Positions 21,521 through 33,326 of a stretch of DNA of 64,000 nt are shown here, piece by piece. The translations under genes were made by a program, and so were the position numbers. The stretch lies in NCBI GenBank assembly GCA_018340805.1, contig JACMZG010001913.1:8323286-8387285 (forward strand), in the 5' to 3' direction. The notes beneath the pieces were generated by a model. It was not told where the DNA came from and made no database searches. It was given only the letters and a program-made list of their open reading frames with translations. How positions within the stretch are numbered: position 1 is the stretch's first letter; every line of letters starts with the position of its first letter. This DNA is from Microvelia longipes. Taxonomy: Eukaryota > Arthropoda > Insecta > Hemiptera > Veliidae.

Positions 21521-22422
21521 AATTATACTTTTTTTACGCTTTTTTTTAGGGTCATTAAGCGTTTTCCCCCCCACTCAAATCTCATTCAACATTAACCCCT
21601 GAGTTTGTACACATCCAATCATCTAGGAAGCAACCCCTCCGTACATGGTAGCACATATAACCAGTTCACAGTGTGTCTAGTTCATCCAGCCCAACCAGAC
21701 TCTATCCAAACTCACTGCTCTGGCTAGTATCTGCGACAAGTTCACAGTGTGCCTAGTTCATCTAGACCAGCTAGACTCTGGCTAGGCTCACCGCTCTGAC
21801 TAGCGCCGACTACTAGTTCACTGTATGGTTGGTTGGTCTCACCAATCTCATCAGTTCCTCTAGCATCACCAGACTCTAGCTAGGCTCACCGCTCTGGCCA
21901 GTCCAGCGCCACCCGACAAAGAACTCTAGTACCCAGGTGTCAGCGTGCACAAACTCATTCTTTAGCCCTGACCTCAAAGTCAAAACTCCGCAGTGCTATT
22001 AGGAGACGTCTGTCTTTAAGAACCGAGCACTTTGTTCCTAGTCACTTACGTTACTCGTGTCGCCGCCATCACTTTCACTGACTAAGTTTTCGGACATACA
22101 AAGACTCAGTATATCTTTCCGACCTTCATCTCCCCCAGCCCGCAGAACATTAACTTTTCGTGAGCTGGCGACAACGGAAACGTGGATCCATACTTGCCTC
22201 AGATGAAACTAGATCCAACTCGCATTTGCGTATTAGTAGCCAAGGAAACCACGTAAAACCCTGGCTGGGTTGGCCGGCCTTGAATTCAAGACCTCCCGAG
22301 TTTACGGTACAAGGGATACCTCATATATTGAGGTCCTACCCCGGCTGGATTTGAACCCTCGACCTCCAGGTCGAAAGGCGAGCGCTCTACCACTGAGCTA
22401 CCGGACTCGGTCAATTATACTT
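21521..22422 (-). mobile_element. tRNA-headed retroposon, 882 bp, with 10-bp target-site duplications
   Basis: aattatactt occurs at 21521-21530 and again at 22413-22422, bounding the element. On the minus strand the head reads ggtagctcagtggtagagcg (A box) and gggttcaaatccagc (B box), a tRNA-like promoter. A second, partial tRNA-like T-arm (ggtcttgaattcaaggcc) follows at about 22265-22320, so the head may be dimeric. The body is much more GC-rich than its surroundings. Near the far end are three diverged units of about 83 bp (21655-21905, ctagactctggctaggctca). The minus-strand end is A-rich (taaaaaaaagcgtaaaaa). It is longer than most SINEs; no reading frame of note. Confidence 0.75.
21655..21905. 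repeat. Three diverged 83-bp tandem units inside the retroposon
   Basis: Each unit contains agttcac.gt, cagactctggctaggctca-like and ccgctctg. Divergence among the units is substantial. Confidence 0.7.
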
Positions 22423-23164
22423 ATTATAATTATTATTATAATAATAATTGTACTAAAATAATAATACTTTTTGCTAAAACCGAGATGTAAAAGTTTTTTA
22501 TGCTTTACCGTGCTTTACCACAGTACTTAATGTTTTCCATGCTCCTTCCAAAGAAGTTTAAAAGAAGAAATACAACGAAATATTTATAAATTTGAAGTTC
22601 TCCCTCTTGTGTTTTAGATTCTTTTTTCCACTTCCTTCATACATTAAAAACTTAACAATCCCAACATTTAAATAAATTGTTAGAGTAACATTTTTAACAT
22701 TTGTGTTTTAACTCGTTGTGACATTTGTGTTGTTACCCTGTTCTTCATTAGGGACCCTTTTAAATCAAATAAATAGGACCTTTTTGTCACGGAGCCCGTT
22801 AACTGTTTTTAATTTTTCTCTCGGATAGCCCCAACAAGACGAATGCTTTGGTGCCTTTTTTCAGACAAAGGCCATAGTTGATTCCCATGCGGAGGTTTAA
22901 TTGAGTCATTTGATCCGAAAAGGATCCCCCGTGTAGGTTGAATTAATTGCTTCCAACATTGCTCCAAATTCACAATACTACCTCCTACATTTTACCCCTT
23001 CCCTCTCTCCTCTCTTCAACAGCCCAATAGTTAAATATTGTCTCATTTGTAATTATTTCTGAACATTTTTTGTTCCCCCCTTTTAATTTCTTATTAAAAA
23101 AAATTTAAAAAAAGACGATTTATAAAGAAAGAATCGTCTTCTTTTTTATTTTTTTTTATCATCA
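22423..23164. other. No recognised feature
   Basis: Starts with a short (ATA)n tract, then AT-rich sequence with no supported gene. Confidence 0.45.
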
Positions 23165-23347
23165 TTGCGATTTTTAACCGTTTTTCCAAAGAGTTGTGTG
23201 AAGGAAACAAGGAGAAGTAGAGGAAGGCCTAGAGCAAGATGGGATGAAGAAATGAAAAGGATCTGTGGAGAGGAGACGTGGCAGAGGGTAGCCAAAGATA
23301 GACAAGGATTGGTCAAATTTACAAAAAAAGGTTTATTACAAAATTAA
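23165..23347 (+). pseudogene. 3' end of a non-LTR retrotransposon ORF2 (5' truncated)
   Basis: The frame encodes SRGRPRARWDEEMKRICGEE, then TWQRVAKDRQGL. This arrangement, a GRPxxRWxD block followed by a W..VAxDR block, is typical of the extreme C-terminus of LINE reverse transcriptases after the catalytic domain. No RT or endonuclease domain lies upstream, so it is a 5'-truncated insertion. A stop follows at 23345-23347, then a short AT-rich stretch and an ATATAC/TG microsatellite that may be its tail. The upstream ATG at 23165 is probably not a real start. Confidence 0.6.
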
Positions 23348-23354
23348 TTTAACA

Positions 23355-23374
23355 AATATACATACATATATATA

Positions 23375-23452
<78 letters not shown>

Positions 23453-23560
23453 ATCTGTGCATATATACATGTATGTATATATGTGTGTATGTATATGTAT
23501 ATATGTATATGTATGCGTGTAATATATGAATGTTTGTATCTATATATATGATAAGTATGT
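23355..23560. repeat. (AT)n/(TG)n/(ATGT)n microsatellite
   Basis: Runs directly downstream of the LINE fragment. Confidence 0.9.
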
Positions 23561-23977
23561 ATGTATTATTTAGTGTTTATGTTATTTATTTGTTGCTTAC
23601 TAGTTATTTATGTTAGTTTTAATAATCTAAATTAATTATTATTAATTAGGTTAAGTTTTAGGATGTACCATCCAATCTCTCTTTTAAAAAGAGCACCACG
23701 GCTATTTGCCGATTTTGCATGTAAGTTTCTTAGTATTAAAAAAAGAAATGTATCTTGTAGAAAATTTAATGCAAATAAATGGTTTGTGTTAAAAATATAA
23801 CTGTAGTGTTTATTTTGAAAAGCATTAAAATAAATAATAAATTAAATGTTAATAAACATTTAAAGAAATAGTTAAATTAAATAAATAATATATAATTTTT
23901 TATAAAACATTACAGTCTCAATTTTAACAGACCCTATTTAAACAAGATAATTTTATGAGGTAATGGTGAGATAGGTA
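23561..23977. other. No recognised feature
   Basis: AT-rich sequence with no supported gene. Confidence 0.45.
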
Positions 23978-24135
23978 TAAAATTCTGGCGCGGTGGTCCG
24001 CATATCGGGCGAATTTCCTTTGATGCGTGTTTCCGTGCTTTTTATATAAGTTTACAACTACTAAATAAATAATTCCGGCGCGGTGGTCCGCTGTCGGGCG
24101 AATTTCATTTAGAATACGTGTTTCCGTGCTAAACA
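23978..24135 (+). repeat. Dispersed repeat with ggcgcggtggtccgc motif, two tandem copies
   Basis: Copies start at about 23978 and 24071. Each has ggcgcggtggtccgc, tcgggcgaattt and cgtgtttccgtgct, and they are separated by tataagtttacaactacta. Same family as 12176-12320. Confidence 0.8.
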
Positions 24136-24180
24136 ACCATTTTCTTGCTTATGCAAGAACCATGCCCATTGCGTGGTTCT

Positions 24181-25384
24181 GGTTCACGCTTTAGAACCTA
24201 AGCAGTTACTCAATTGTCAAGCACTGCTCGTAACTCATTTTGTCTGTATTTTTCAAAGGAAATGCGCATAACTATCCAGTTGGTTGTACAAAACTATGCC
24301 TCTAAAATTAGAAGTACGCACTATTATTTGCACTAGTTTAAAGCTTAGTTACTTATCTTTAAGCTTAGTCAGTTATCTTTAAAGGTTTTAGCGCATATAG
24401 TTTTATTCCAAACTGAATCGGATAACACATAAAAAATAAACATTAGTTATATTAATCTAACAATAGCAAGCTGTGTAAGCTATCGGAAAACGACACCTAT
24501 ATCTAAACAAAGATTCTAACGAACATTTTATATTAGTTTTGAGTCGCCGATTTATTTAATTTAGTTATTGAGCGTATATTTTATTTCTTTTTAGTTTTTA
24601 AATTATTTATTTTCACATCAGTCTTATAGTTGATCGTTTGTAGCCACAACCTACACAAACTCCCACAAACTGGGAGGCCCGGAGGCCTCCCAGTGGCCGC
24701 TTCGCGGCCACAATGTTGTTGTTTTGTATTATCTATGGTTTCATTATTGTTCTTGTTACATGGCATTTTGCCATGTATCTAGCGAATTTTCACAACCTCT
24801 CCACAGAGGCTTTCTCACAAATTTGATTTTACTAATACTCTACTATTAATAGTATGCTACGCTACAATATTAAAATTAAGAAGCGTTAAAAACAAAACTA
24901 TAGTAATTATTTTTTAAAATAAAATTACTGTTTCCGTCACTTAGGATTGTCCGATTGAGCTAAAACCGATCGACTTCGACCATATGAAGACTACTTCGAG
25001 GTTCTTCCTCTTTACAGGCCTGCTTAGCTCGGCGTGGATCAGTGGAAGACATTTCTGTCCTATCTATCTGGGACAGTAGGCTTACCAGGATGGAGCAATA
25101 GGTAGAGGCCCCTCTTTTATACTATATCCCCAACCTCTAACACTAGTGAACCCATGATAAATCGTATTTTTGGACACTTGATGGGACGGAATAAAATTCA
25201 AACAAATTACTTCATCAAAACGATATTTCACCTTTATTAGGAATCACACGGCATATTCATGTTTCAAAGAATAATTATATAATAACAGGATAATTATCTA
25301 TATTTTCTTTAAAAAATACAGAAAAAATGAGTTACGAGTAGTGCTTGACAATTGAGTCACTGCTCAAGTTTTAAAGCATAAACC
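24181..25384. mobile_element. TIR element, about 1.2 kb, non-autonomous
   Basis: 24181-24254 and 25309-25384 are inverted copies with few mismatches (core actcaattgtcaagcactgc and tcgtaactcatttt). The interior has no transposase frame but three strong hairpins at 24670-24776. Target-site duplications could not be fixed. Confidence 0.7.
24670..24776. repeat. Three adjacent GC-rich hairpins
   Basis: 24670-24693 (ctgggaggc/gcctcccag), 24693-24711 (gtggccgc, loop ttc, gcggccac) and 24758-24776 (acatggca, loop ttt, tgccatgt). The first two share a base at their junction. They lie in the interior of the TIR element. Confidence 0.85.
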
Positions 25385-25421
25385 GGAGCCTTAAAGCATA
25401 ACCGGTATACGGTGCACCCTG

Positions 25422-25874
25422 TTATCAATACTATATATCGATATATTTTTAGTTTAGAGATGTGACGTAGGAATAATCGATATATGCCTTATCTTTTACG
25501 TTTATGAACATATTTTATTATTTTTTTAAATGTTTTTTGTTGTTTGTGTTTTTTTTTATTTGTTGTAAGATGGTTTATAACTGTTTTCATATTTTTTTAT
25601 GTTTTTATAATGTTTTAACTATGTTTTCATAAGAATAATCGATGATACACCACATCTAATTTTATGTTACGCGTATTTTTTACGTATTTTTGTGTTTGTT
25701 ATTTTCAGGTTTTTTATTATATTTTTGTTGTTAATGTTTTCATTTATTTGTTGTATGGTTTTTTTAATGTTTTAATTATAATTAATAATTTAACGACGCT
25801 GCTTATCTTTTAAGTGCTCAGTTCTCGTTTACGTGTCGCGTAACTAAAAATATATCGATATATAGTATTGATAA
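25422..25874. mobile_element. MITE with 33-bp perfect terminal inverted repeats
   Basis: 25422-25454 and 25842-25874 are exact reverse complements (ttatcaatactatatatcga and onward). The interior is AT-rich with ataatcgat motifs and no reading frame. Length 453 bp fits a mariner-type or similar MITE. No TSD confirmed. Confidence 0.8.
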
Positions 25875-26739
25875 GATAATATACCGAAGATTTACCCTAA
25901 AATGTAAAACACCTCATAATCTCAATGAAACAGGCTTTACATTTTATGGTTAATAACTAAATTGTAAGAAGCTTTAGGTCTTCCGGTTGCGACCGCGTCA
26001 ATGTAGATGAAGAAATCGCGTTTGTCTTCATGACAATAACCGCGGAAGCCTACGCAGTTTATTAAATTGTAAGAACTAAAATGACAAAAAAAAAAACAAT
26101 GTATTAGAAACATTTTAAAAATAACGAGGCTCCTCTACTTGTCAAGGATCTTGGAAAACAATTTTTAATTTATAAATTAAGATTGACAAAGGGAAAAATA
26201 ATTTTCTTGACCTATAATTAAATTTTCTCATTTTTCCCTCTTTTCTTTAATAAAAGGTGATACTAAAGTAAAAAAAAATCATTGCCAAGATGCTGAGCAC
26301 GTAATTAGGAAAAAATATAAGTAAAAGAAAGAGGAAAATAAATTTATTTTTAAAAAGCGGACAGGCCTGGAGATAAAGATATTAGGCTGGGAATGAGAGA
26401 GGAATTTTCCCTTAGAAGCAAATATTTTTACTTACTTTTATTATTGCATTAACATTATTTTTATATAAAAAATTAAAGGTTAGAAAATTTTAATTAAAAC
26501 GCTTTATTTATGCAGTATTATTTTATCATTTTTACATTTAAAAATTAACTAGTTCTATGAAAATCCAATATAAATTTGTTTTATTAAAAACAGTTTGTCT
26601 TAAAATTTAAGACAAACAACTTTATAGGGACCTCTATTTTAAATTATTGAAGCTTGTGAGGAGATAGGTCCAAAATAATAAATAATAGTTATTTATGCAA
26701 CAAGGGATGAAAGTATGTTTTACAGCTCAAGTTAATGTT
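25875..26739. other. No recognised feature
   Basis: AT-rich sequence, no supported gene. Confidence 0.45.
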
Positions 26740-26845
26740 TCGTCCTAAGGCAGCGCCGAAGGAGGAAACTTCATTAGCTCACGAGGCCGGTAGGCCGAGG
26801 GAGATAAACTAGTTAGCTCCCGAGGCTTGCCGAGGGAGTCGATGC
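26740..26845. repeat. Palindrome cluster, relative of the 8.2-kb hairpins
   Basis: Three hairpins: tcctaaggcagcgccgaagga, ctcacgaggccgg.aggccgagggag and ctcccgaggcttgccgagggag in broken form. The cgaggc...gccgag core is as at 8.2 and 31.4 kb, with different outer stems. Confidence 0.75.
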
Positions 26846-27537
26846 AATTGTTTCCGATTGTATACAAGCAGGTGATGTTTTTGGTAGTCGAAATGTTCCT
26901 GTCCGCTAAAATCCTGATTAGCGGTTGTAGCCGACGCAAGATTCAACTTTAATACTGAGTTGTTGTTCCACTTTATCTTTTAACATCCAGCTCGACCGGC
27001 AAGCAACTTCACGGATCTGATGTCGCTGGTAGCTTCTGGCTAGGTGTGCTTAGAACTGTGAAAGCTTCTATATCAGGTGTGCTCCGTGGGGAAGGCTGTC
27101 ACTTAGGGGTCAGCACTCGCCCTCTGAGTAGTAAGCTCTGTCAACAGCATAGTACACGGTACTTCCTTCGGCCTGAGCTCCGTGTGCTAAAAGCCAGACA
27201 GTCCTTTTTCAGAACCACCGTCGCAGCCGTAACATAGAACTTCTTCGGACTTGATGTCAAGTCATCGCATACTTCAGTATAGTTTACGGTTTATGTCAAA
27301 ACCAGAACAGCAGCTTTATTACTTGTAACTTAAATGATTCAGGGCTTTTCAAAGAAAATGCGAAACTTTTTAAAAATGAACATAAACAGTGCTTCCATTG
27401 ATTGCGACTAATGCCTGAGCAGTGCCAATTTTGAAATAATGACCAGGACATACTTATCCCATAGTACAAAACTACACTCATCCTTCCAAAATTGTCACTG
27501 CACACCATTATTCGCACTAAAAGCTCAGTTAATGCTC

Positions 27538-27539
<2 letters not shown>
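26846..27539. other. GC-richer unassigned segment
   Basis: 26980-27240 is noticeably GC-richer, and ggtagcttctggctaggtgt resembles motifs in the 21.6-22.1 kb retroposon, so it may be a decayed retroposon. No gene supported. Confidence 0.35.

Positions 27540-27600
<61 letters not shown>
27540..27600. repeat. (AT)n microsatellite
   Basis: About 60 bases of pure AT. Confidence 0.95.
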
Positions 27601-27601
<1 letters not shown>

Positions 27602-28284
27602 GACATCTCACACTCTTATCTCCACTACCGTCATCAGAACAACCCATGAAACGTCATTTTCTGATAAAATTAATTTGCAACATATAACAATAATGACGTC
27701 ATCAACTGTTTATAATATCTTAAACATCCTGTTAAGTTTTTCATTACCCTTACACGAGAAGATATAGTAGAGTAGTTTAATGGTCTAATTCTAGTTAAAC
27801 ATATATTATCCTTTTTCTAGCCCACATTAAATAATCCTTAAGCGCTTATTCAAAAAAGGCTACAATAAAGGGTTCGTCCTTTTTAGCTTCCTTTTGAAAA
27901 TTTTTCATTTGGGGGAGGAAAACGGTGTGGGGGAGTGAGGTAGAAAATAATTACTTATTCTGGTGGGGCCACAAATATTGTTGCCCTACGAGATGGGCTA
28001 TCTCTCTCATCTATGTAAAACGTAAAGCGTAACAACCCTTGACCGAACACCAAACTACTCTCATAGGATTTCCCTTGCTGCGTTAAATTTTCACTTTAAG
28101 CACTTAATACTTTTTTTTGTTTTTATTAATTTTATTTATGATCTTTTACTAAAATTAAGATTAATTTTTCCTTCGATCGGGAGTTTAGCTTTACTTTAAT
28201 CCCTGGTGTACAGAATCTGTACCCCATTCTTTATATTTTTGAGGACTTCAAATAAGTTATAATAATAGTTATCTCGTCTACACG
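27601..28284. other. No recognised feature
   Basis: No gene or repeat boundary supported. Confidence 0.45.
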
Positions 28285-28445
28285 ATGTGTTAATCACCAG
28301 GTTGAATCCTCGACATTAATTTTACTCAGTGTAGACGGGGGTTCAACCCGGTGTTGAACACCGATATTGACACCGATAATTTGCAGGTTGAATCTCGATA
28401 ATGCGTCGTGTAGACACTTAACGGGGTTGAACCCGGTGTCCAAAG
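28285..28445. repeat. Repeat cluster with ggttgaacccggtgt motif
   Basis: Three occurrences of ggttgaa(cccgg) and its complement lie between copies of tctacac/gtgtagac. The inverted counterpart is at 29993-30060 (gtattggtgttgaatcctgg). Together they may be the ends of one inserted unit of about 1.7 kb, which contains the hammerhead element. Confidence 0.45.
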
Positions 28446-28964
28446 TCAGGTTATTTTAATAATTATTATTGCTTTCAATTTATTTGGTTATTTAATAAAC
28501 TTTTACATTTTTATTATGAGTTTATTTATCTTTTCCTTATGATATTTAATCAAAATATTGATTTAGCAGCATTATGTTGTCGAAACTTTATTGGTAAAAT
28601 AAATGCATTCTTTAGCTTAAATTTAAGCCGCGAATCGATGTAATAAACGCTGCTCATGATATTGGTTCTTCGCCTTCTCATAAGAGCAGTGAATTTTCTT
28701 TTTCTGTTGCTCCTTGCCGCATATGCCTCGTTTAGTAAAAACCCTCATTTGTAGCATATGACAGTTATAATTATAAATAGCGGACACAAAATAAGGAAAG
28801 AATAATTCAGGTCTTTAAAAATATTCAAAATACTAGGTAGAAAACAAAACAGAAACGAATAATTGCAAATCATGTTGATTTTGAAGAATGGCCAACCTAC
28901 CAAAACAAAATATCCCTTCAGAAAATATCGATCTTTATTTAGATTTAAGTTATTATTTAGAATT
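28446..28964. other. No recognised feature
   Basis: AT-rich; no supported gene. Confidence 0.45.
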
Positions 28965-29225
28965 ATTTTATTGATAAAATCATTAATTCGATTTAATTGA
29001 TAAATATCATAAATATCATTAAAATTATAAATATTATTGATAAATATCATAAATATCATTTAAATTATAAATATTATTGATAAATATCATTAAAATTATA
29101 AATATTATTGATAAATATCATAAATATCATTAAAATTATAAATATTATTGATAATATCATAAATATCATTAAAAAATTATAATTTGATAAATATCATTAA
29201 AATTAAAATATTATTATAAATATCT
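28965..29225. repeat. About 41-bp AT-rich tandem array
   Basis: Units of ttgataaatatcataaatat, catt, aaaattataaatatta are repeated five to six times, decaying toward 29225. Minus-strand frames across it are Asn/Ile-rich artefacts. Confidence 0.9.
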
Positions 29226-29394
29226 ATTTTTTATATATATTCTACAGTTTTTACTGTTCAGTTTTGTTTGTATTTTTATTTCAATTTTTGGTTTATTTAT
29301 TTGGTTTTATTTATTCATTATCATTCTACTTTACTAAAATGTGATTTAAAATTGTCTGCCAATACTAATGAAGTGATAAAAGTATATAATGATT

Positions 29395-29890
29395 AACACA
29401 ATATAATTGTGAGAGAGACACCTAGAAAATGTAACAAGCAAAATGCAATGCTACATCTGGGAACTGTTCCATCATTCCACATTCATCATCATGGATGGCT
29501 CAACATAATTTCATGTCCCACTCAGTTCCGTTACGTCTAACTCATCAATTATATTGTGTCAACTATTCATGTTTTGCAAAAACTCGGTAGTATCAAGTGG
29601 TAAGAGAGCACCGCTCGTCTCTGGTAAATACTTCACATTATATTCTTCGGAATTAATTGAAGGTCGGAGTGAGTTCGGGCTCTGTCGGCGCCCTGATGAG
29701 TTAGACGTAACGAAACAGAGTGGGACATGACATTATGTCGAGCCATCAATGATGACGAATGTCGAATGATGGAACAGTTCCCAGATTAGCATTGCATTTT
29801 GCTTGTTACATTTCCTAGGTGTCTCTCGCACAATCATATTGTGTCAAATATTCATGTTTTGCAAAAGACGGTAGTATCAAATTATATATG
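29395..29890. mobile_element. Hammerhead-bearing element (family HH), foldback plus overlong unit
   Basis: 29395-29547 is a minus-strand partial unit. From 29547 the plus-strand unit runs through the motif and then repeats its own start: the attatattgtgtcaac block at 29547 returns at 29833, a period of 286 bases. Relative to the 56-kb copy it lacks about 28 bases (tgatatatgttttgcc region), giving the same underlying unit of about 314. Being longer than one unit with permuted ends is the layout of retrozyme copies made from circular or multimeric RNA. Confidence 0.8.
29680..29720 (+). ncRNA. Hammerhead ribozyme motif, core intact
   Basis: CUCUG (29680-29684) with CAGAG (29716-29720) forms stem III. 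GUC ends at 29686. GGCGCC is at 29687-29692, CUGAUGA at 29693-29699, GUUA/UAAC (29700-29703, 29708-29711) forms stem II with loop GACG, and GAAA is at 29712-29715. It differs from the 14.9-kb copy by one base, in the stem II loop, which preserves the fold. Confidence 0.7.
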
Positions 29891-29992
29891 TATATAATGA
29901 TGTTTAGAAACAGGCTACATTTAAATAAAGACAGAAAATCGTTAGAGATAGAATAGGATAACCACTGAGCAGAGGTTATAACTTTTAATTAC

Positions 29993-30060
29993 AGTATTGG
30001 TGTTGAATCCTGGGTTAAACCCCTACCGTGTAAACGTTTGCGGAGTTCAACCCCGAAAAC
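29993..30060. repeat. Inverted partner of the 28.3-kb cluster
   Basis: gtattggtgttgaatcctgg and ttaaacccctaccgtgtaaa are near reverse complements of 28331-28371. Confidence 0.45.
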
Positions 30061-30278
30061 AATTAAAGTATTTTCTTCTGGGCAGCACAATTAAACCTTA
30101 CGTCTGATATTTCTGCCAAGTTTAATTTCCCTATGCGCAAGCACAGCGGAAGTTATGCGTGACATAAACACACACACTCGTAGACAGTTTATCAAGCTGT
30201 CTCAATTCATTAAAAAATCCCTTATGTAGAAATGAAATTTCTACATAATTTATAGTTATTTCAACTCCGATATCGGGA

Positions 30279-30785
30279 GAAACAAAGGATCTTGAATAAA
30301 AGGGATTACGCATTAAGGAACATTTCTGACCCCATGAAAGTTTTATGAGATAGAGAAATAGGAGCAAACTTACCTTCCCCTTGGTTATAATGAAAAAAGA
30401 CGCCAACCCCAGGTAATGTAACAGGGTTGTCGAGTTTTCTTCTCAACTTTCTACTGCGCTTCTCGTGATTGTTACGTTTGTGCTGCTTGTTGAGTTGTTT
30501 GTGCTTATTTAATTTTAAATTTTGCACTATACTTAGCAACTTCAGTGAGTGATAATTTAAGCGTGTTTTGTTTTAACCTTCTCAAGCAATAAACCACGGG
30601 AAATCATTGAGAGGTAAGTTTTCTTCCAAAATTTAAGACCTGCGTTGTTACAACAATTTTAAGCATGCGCAGTTGGTTTTTGACGAGAGTTTCGTGCTGA
30701 ATCTATTTTTTGGTTTTCGATGGGGTCACTTTTTTATTTGGCAAATTGACTTAGTGTGTCATCCCCTTTATTCAAGATCCTTGGG
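30279..30785. mobile_element. TIR element, about 0.5 kb
   Basis: caaaggatcttgaataaaag at the left (from 30279) and its complement ccccaaggatcttgaataaa at the right (ending 30785) frame the unit. About 150 bases of its left half are repeated in opposite orientation at 63500-63645 (ggggaaggtaagtttgct, ccatggggtcagaaatgttc). No transposase. Confidence 0.65.
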
Positions 30786-31334
30786 GGAAATACAGTACTA
30801 AAGAAAAGTAAAAACATATATAATTAACCTAATAGAATACCACGACAAGAAAATAGCTTGCCAATCTAAAAAGACAATTAATAGAAGCGTCTTCAAGGCG
30901 TCCTCTCATGACATTTTCATTTTCGCAAGATGATCTCTAAACCTTTCTCGTCTGACATTTTTATTAAGTTATCACGTTTTGTCTAATTTGTTTCATTATT
31001 TTCAAATATCAATTATGTATTACGGAATATGCATTATATGTTGTTGTTGGAAATATCATTGTTATTTATGTTTTAATATTTTTAATTTGTAATTACTTAA
31101 CTTTTAAGTTCAACAATACAAACATAAAAAATTCTAGCGTGGGCTGTGCAAGCCGAGTGGATTTTTCTTTACAATTAGTGCTTCTTTGCTCAAAAATTAA
31201 TTTCTAGCTAAACTAAAGCAATAATTATTACTTTACAGCCAAGCTGTATGTACAAATTTTAGAGTATAAACTAATAAAATTCTTATTAACGTTCACACTT
31301 CGACTCCAAACACACTTTGGCCCTAAACTACGAC
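30786..31334. other. No recognised feature
   Basis: AT-rich; no supported gene. Confidence 0.45.
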
Positions 31335-31435
31335 AACGGCTCCTAAGGCGTAAGCCGAAGGAACAAAAGTATTCAACTCCCGAGGCGAAGCCGAGAGATT
31401 TATGTATTTAAATCACCCCCGATGCAAAGCCGGGG
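31335..31435. repeat. Palindrome cluster, third locus of the family
   Basis: tcctaaggcgtaagccgaagga, ctcccgaggcgaagccgag and cacccccgatgcaaagccgg with gggt. Same core as at 8.2 and 26.8 kb, and again each hairpin has its own outer stem. Confidence 0.75.
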
Positions 31436-31675
31436 GTTTTAAAACTTAACCTATAAAAAACCTAAATAGCCTTAAGGTTATTATTATATATAACATATAT
31501 AATAATAAATATAAAGGTGAATACATATAAAAAGTTATATGTATATAACCTCATATACAATAACACTATAACCCTTAAATAACACTATAAAAACCACAAT
31601 AACACTATAAAAACCTTATTATGTATAAGGTATTTATCCCTAAACTAATTAATTGTTAATAAACTTTATAAATCC

Positions 31676-32246
<571 letters not shown>

Positions 32247-33326
32247 TGCTAGATCAGTGAGTCCCTAGCATCCAGGATTTCATTAGATAGGCCATTGTTA
32301 ACTTTGCCGCAAAGAGTTAGTTTCATAGTGAACTATCTAACAAAAGCAGGAGGAGCAAACTCTAAAGTACGGGGAATTATTTAACATTTTCTTGAACAGC
32401 TAAAGAATAAAGGTTTTTATTCCTTACTAATTAATGTTAAGAAACTTGTATGTTTTACAACAAAGTTTCATTGTCTTTATTTTTCATAAGACATGTGTAT
32501 CATATAACCTTACGTATATTTTATATGACTTTATGTTCCACTCCCCTTATGTTACTTATTATCATCCGTCGTAAAAACAGTTAAGTCTATTATGTATATT
32601 TAAAAGTTGAGAGGATTAAAATTTTAAGTCTTATTCGTGTTTTTAAGTAAAGAGTACGTGTTAACTTTACTTTTAAAGTTTTTATTACTTGAGGAATTAA
32701 AAGCAGTGTTCGGAAGTTTTCGCTGCTTAGAAATATATGTTTAAAACATTGTTTTAATATTTGCTGAAATTAAGTTTGCACAGAATTATCGAGTTTAAGG
32801 TAAGTTTTTAGAATAATGTTGAAGCAAAAATTATAGAAACCCCACTATTATCAAGGAAACTAAGCTGAAACTGGACCATATTTAAGGATCAAGTTCAGGG
32901 ATCTTTTACTCAAATTACATGCCATTCAGTAAAAGCTGTAAAAGTTTAAACGGTATGGAACACACAATGGGGTTGAATGAGGAAGACGCATGTTTGCCAA
33001 ATATATTTTTATTTAAAAATATACTAAATTTAATGAATAATATCACTTGCAAATTTTTGTTAAAGTTTTTCAATTAATTTTTAAAGTATACTGTTGTTGT
33101 TGGGGTATGCTGTTCAAGGCAGAACCGGTATCGCACCAAAGCGGATTTATTTAGAACTATTCGTGGGTTACATTTGTTGCTTAACGTACCTTTTATTTGC
33201 AGACTACTAACTGCTTTATTCTATTGCCAACCCGCTTCACAGTTTTTTAAGTTCTTGCGGGAAATCACTCTTATCACGTGTGATCTTATACAGCAATTAA
33301 TGTATTACATCTTTTAACCAGAATAT
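32247..33326. other. No recognised feature
   Basis: AT-rich; no supported gene. Confidence 0.45.

Noticed and set aside
21540..22160. Solo LTR of a Gypsy element, suggested by gagctggcgacaacgg at 22159
   Set aside because: The 10-bp duplications bound a larger unit that includes the tRNA-like head, and no second LTR or coding region is present.
22330..22412. Functional tRNA gene on the minus strand
   Set aside because: The anticodon stem and T-stem have mismatches and the sequence is the head of a retroposon with TSDs.
30131..30539. Two overlapping minus-strand reading frames as secreted or membrane proteins
   Set aside because: They lie in the TIR element repeated at 63.5 kb, where no equivalent frame is kept.
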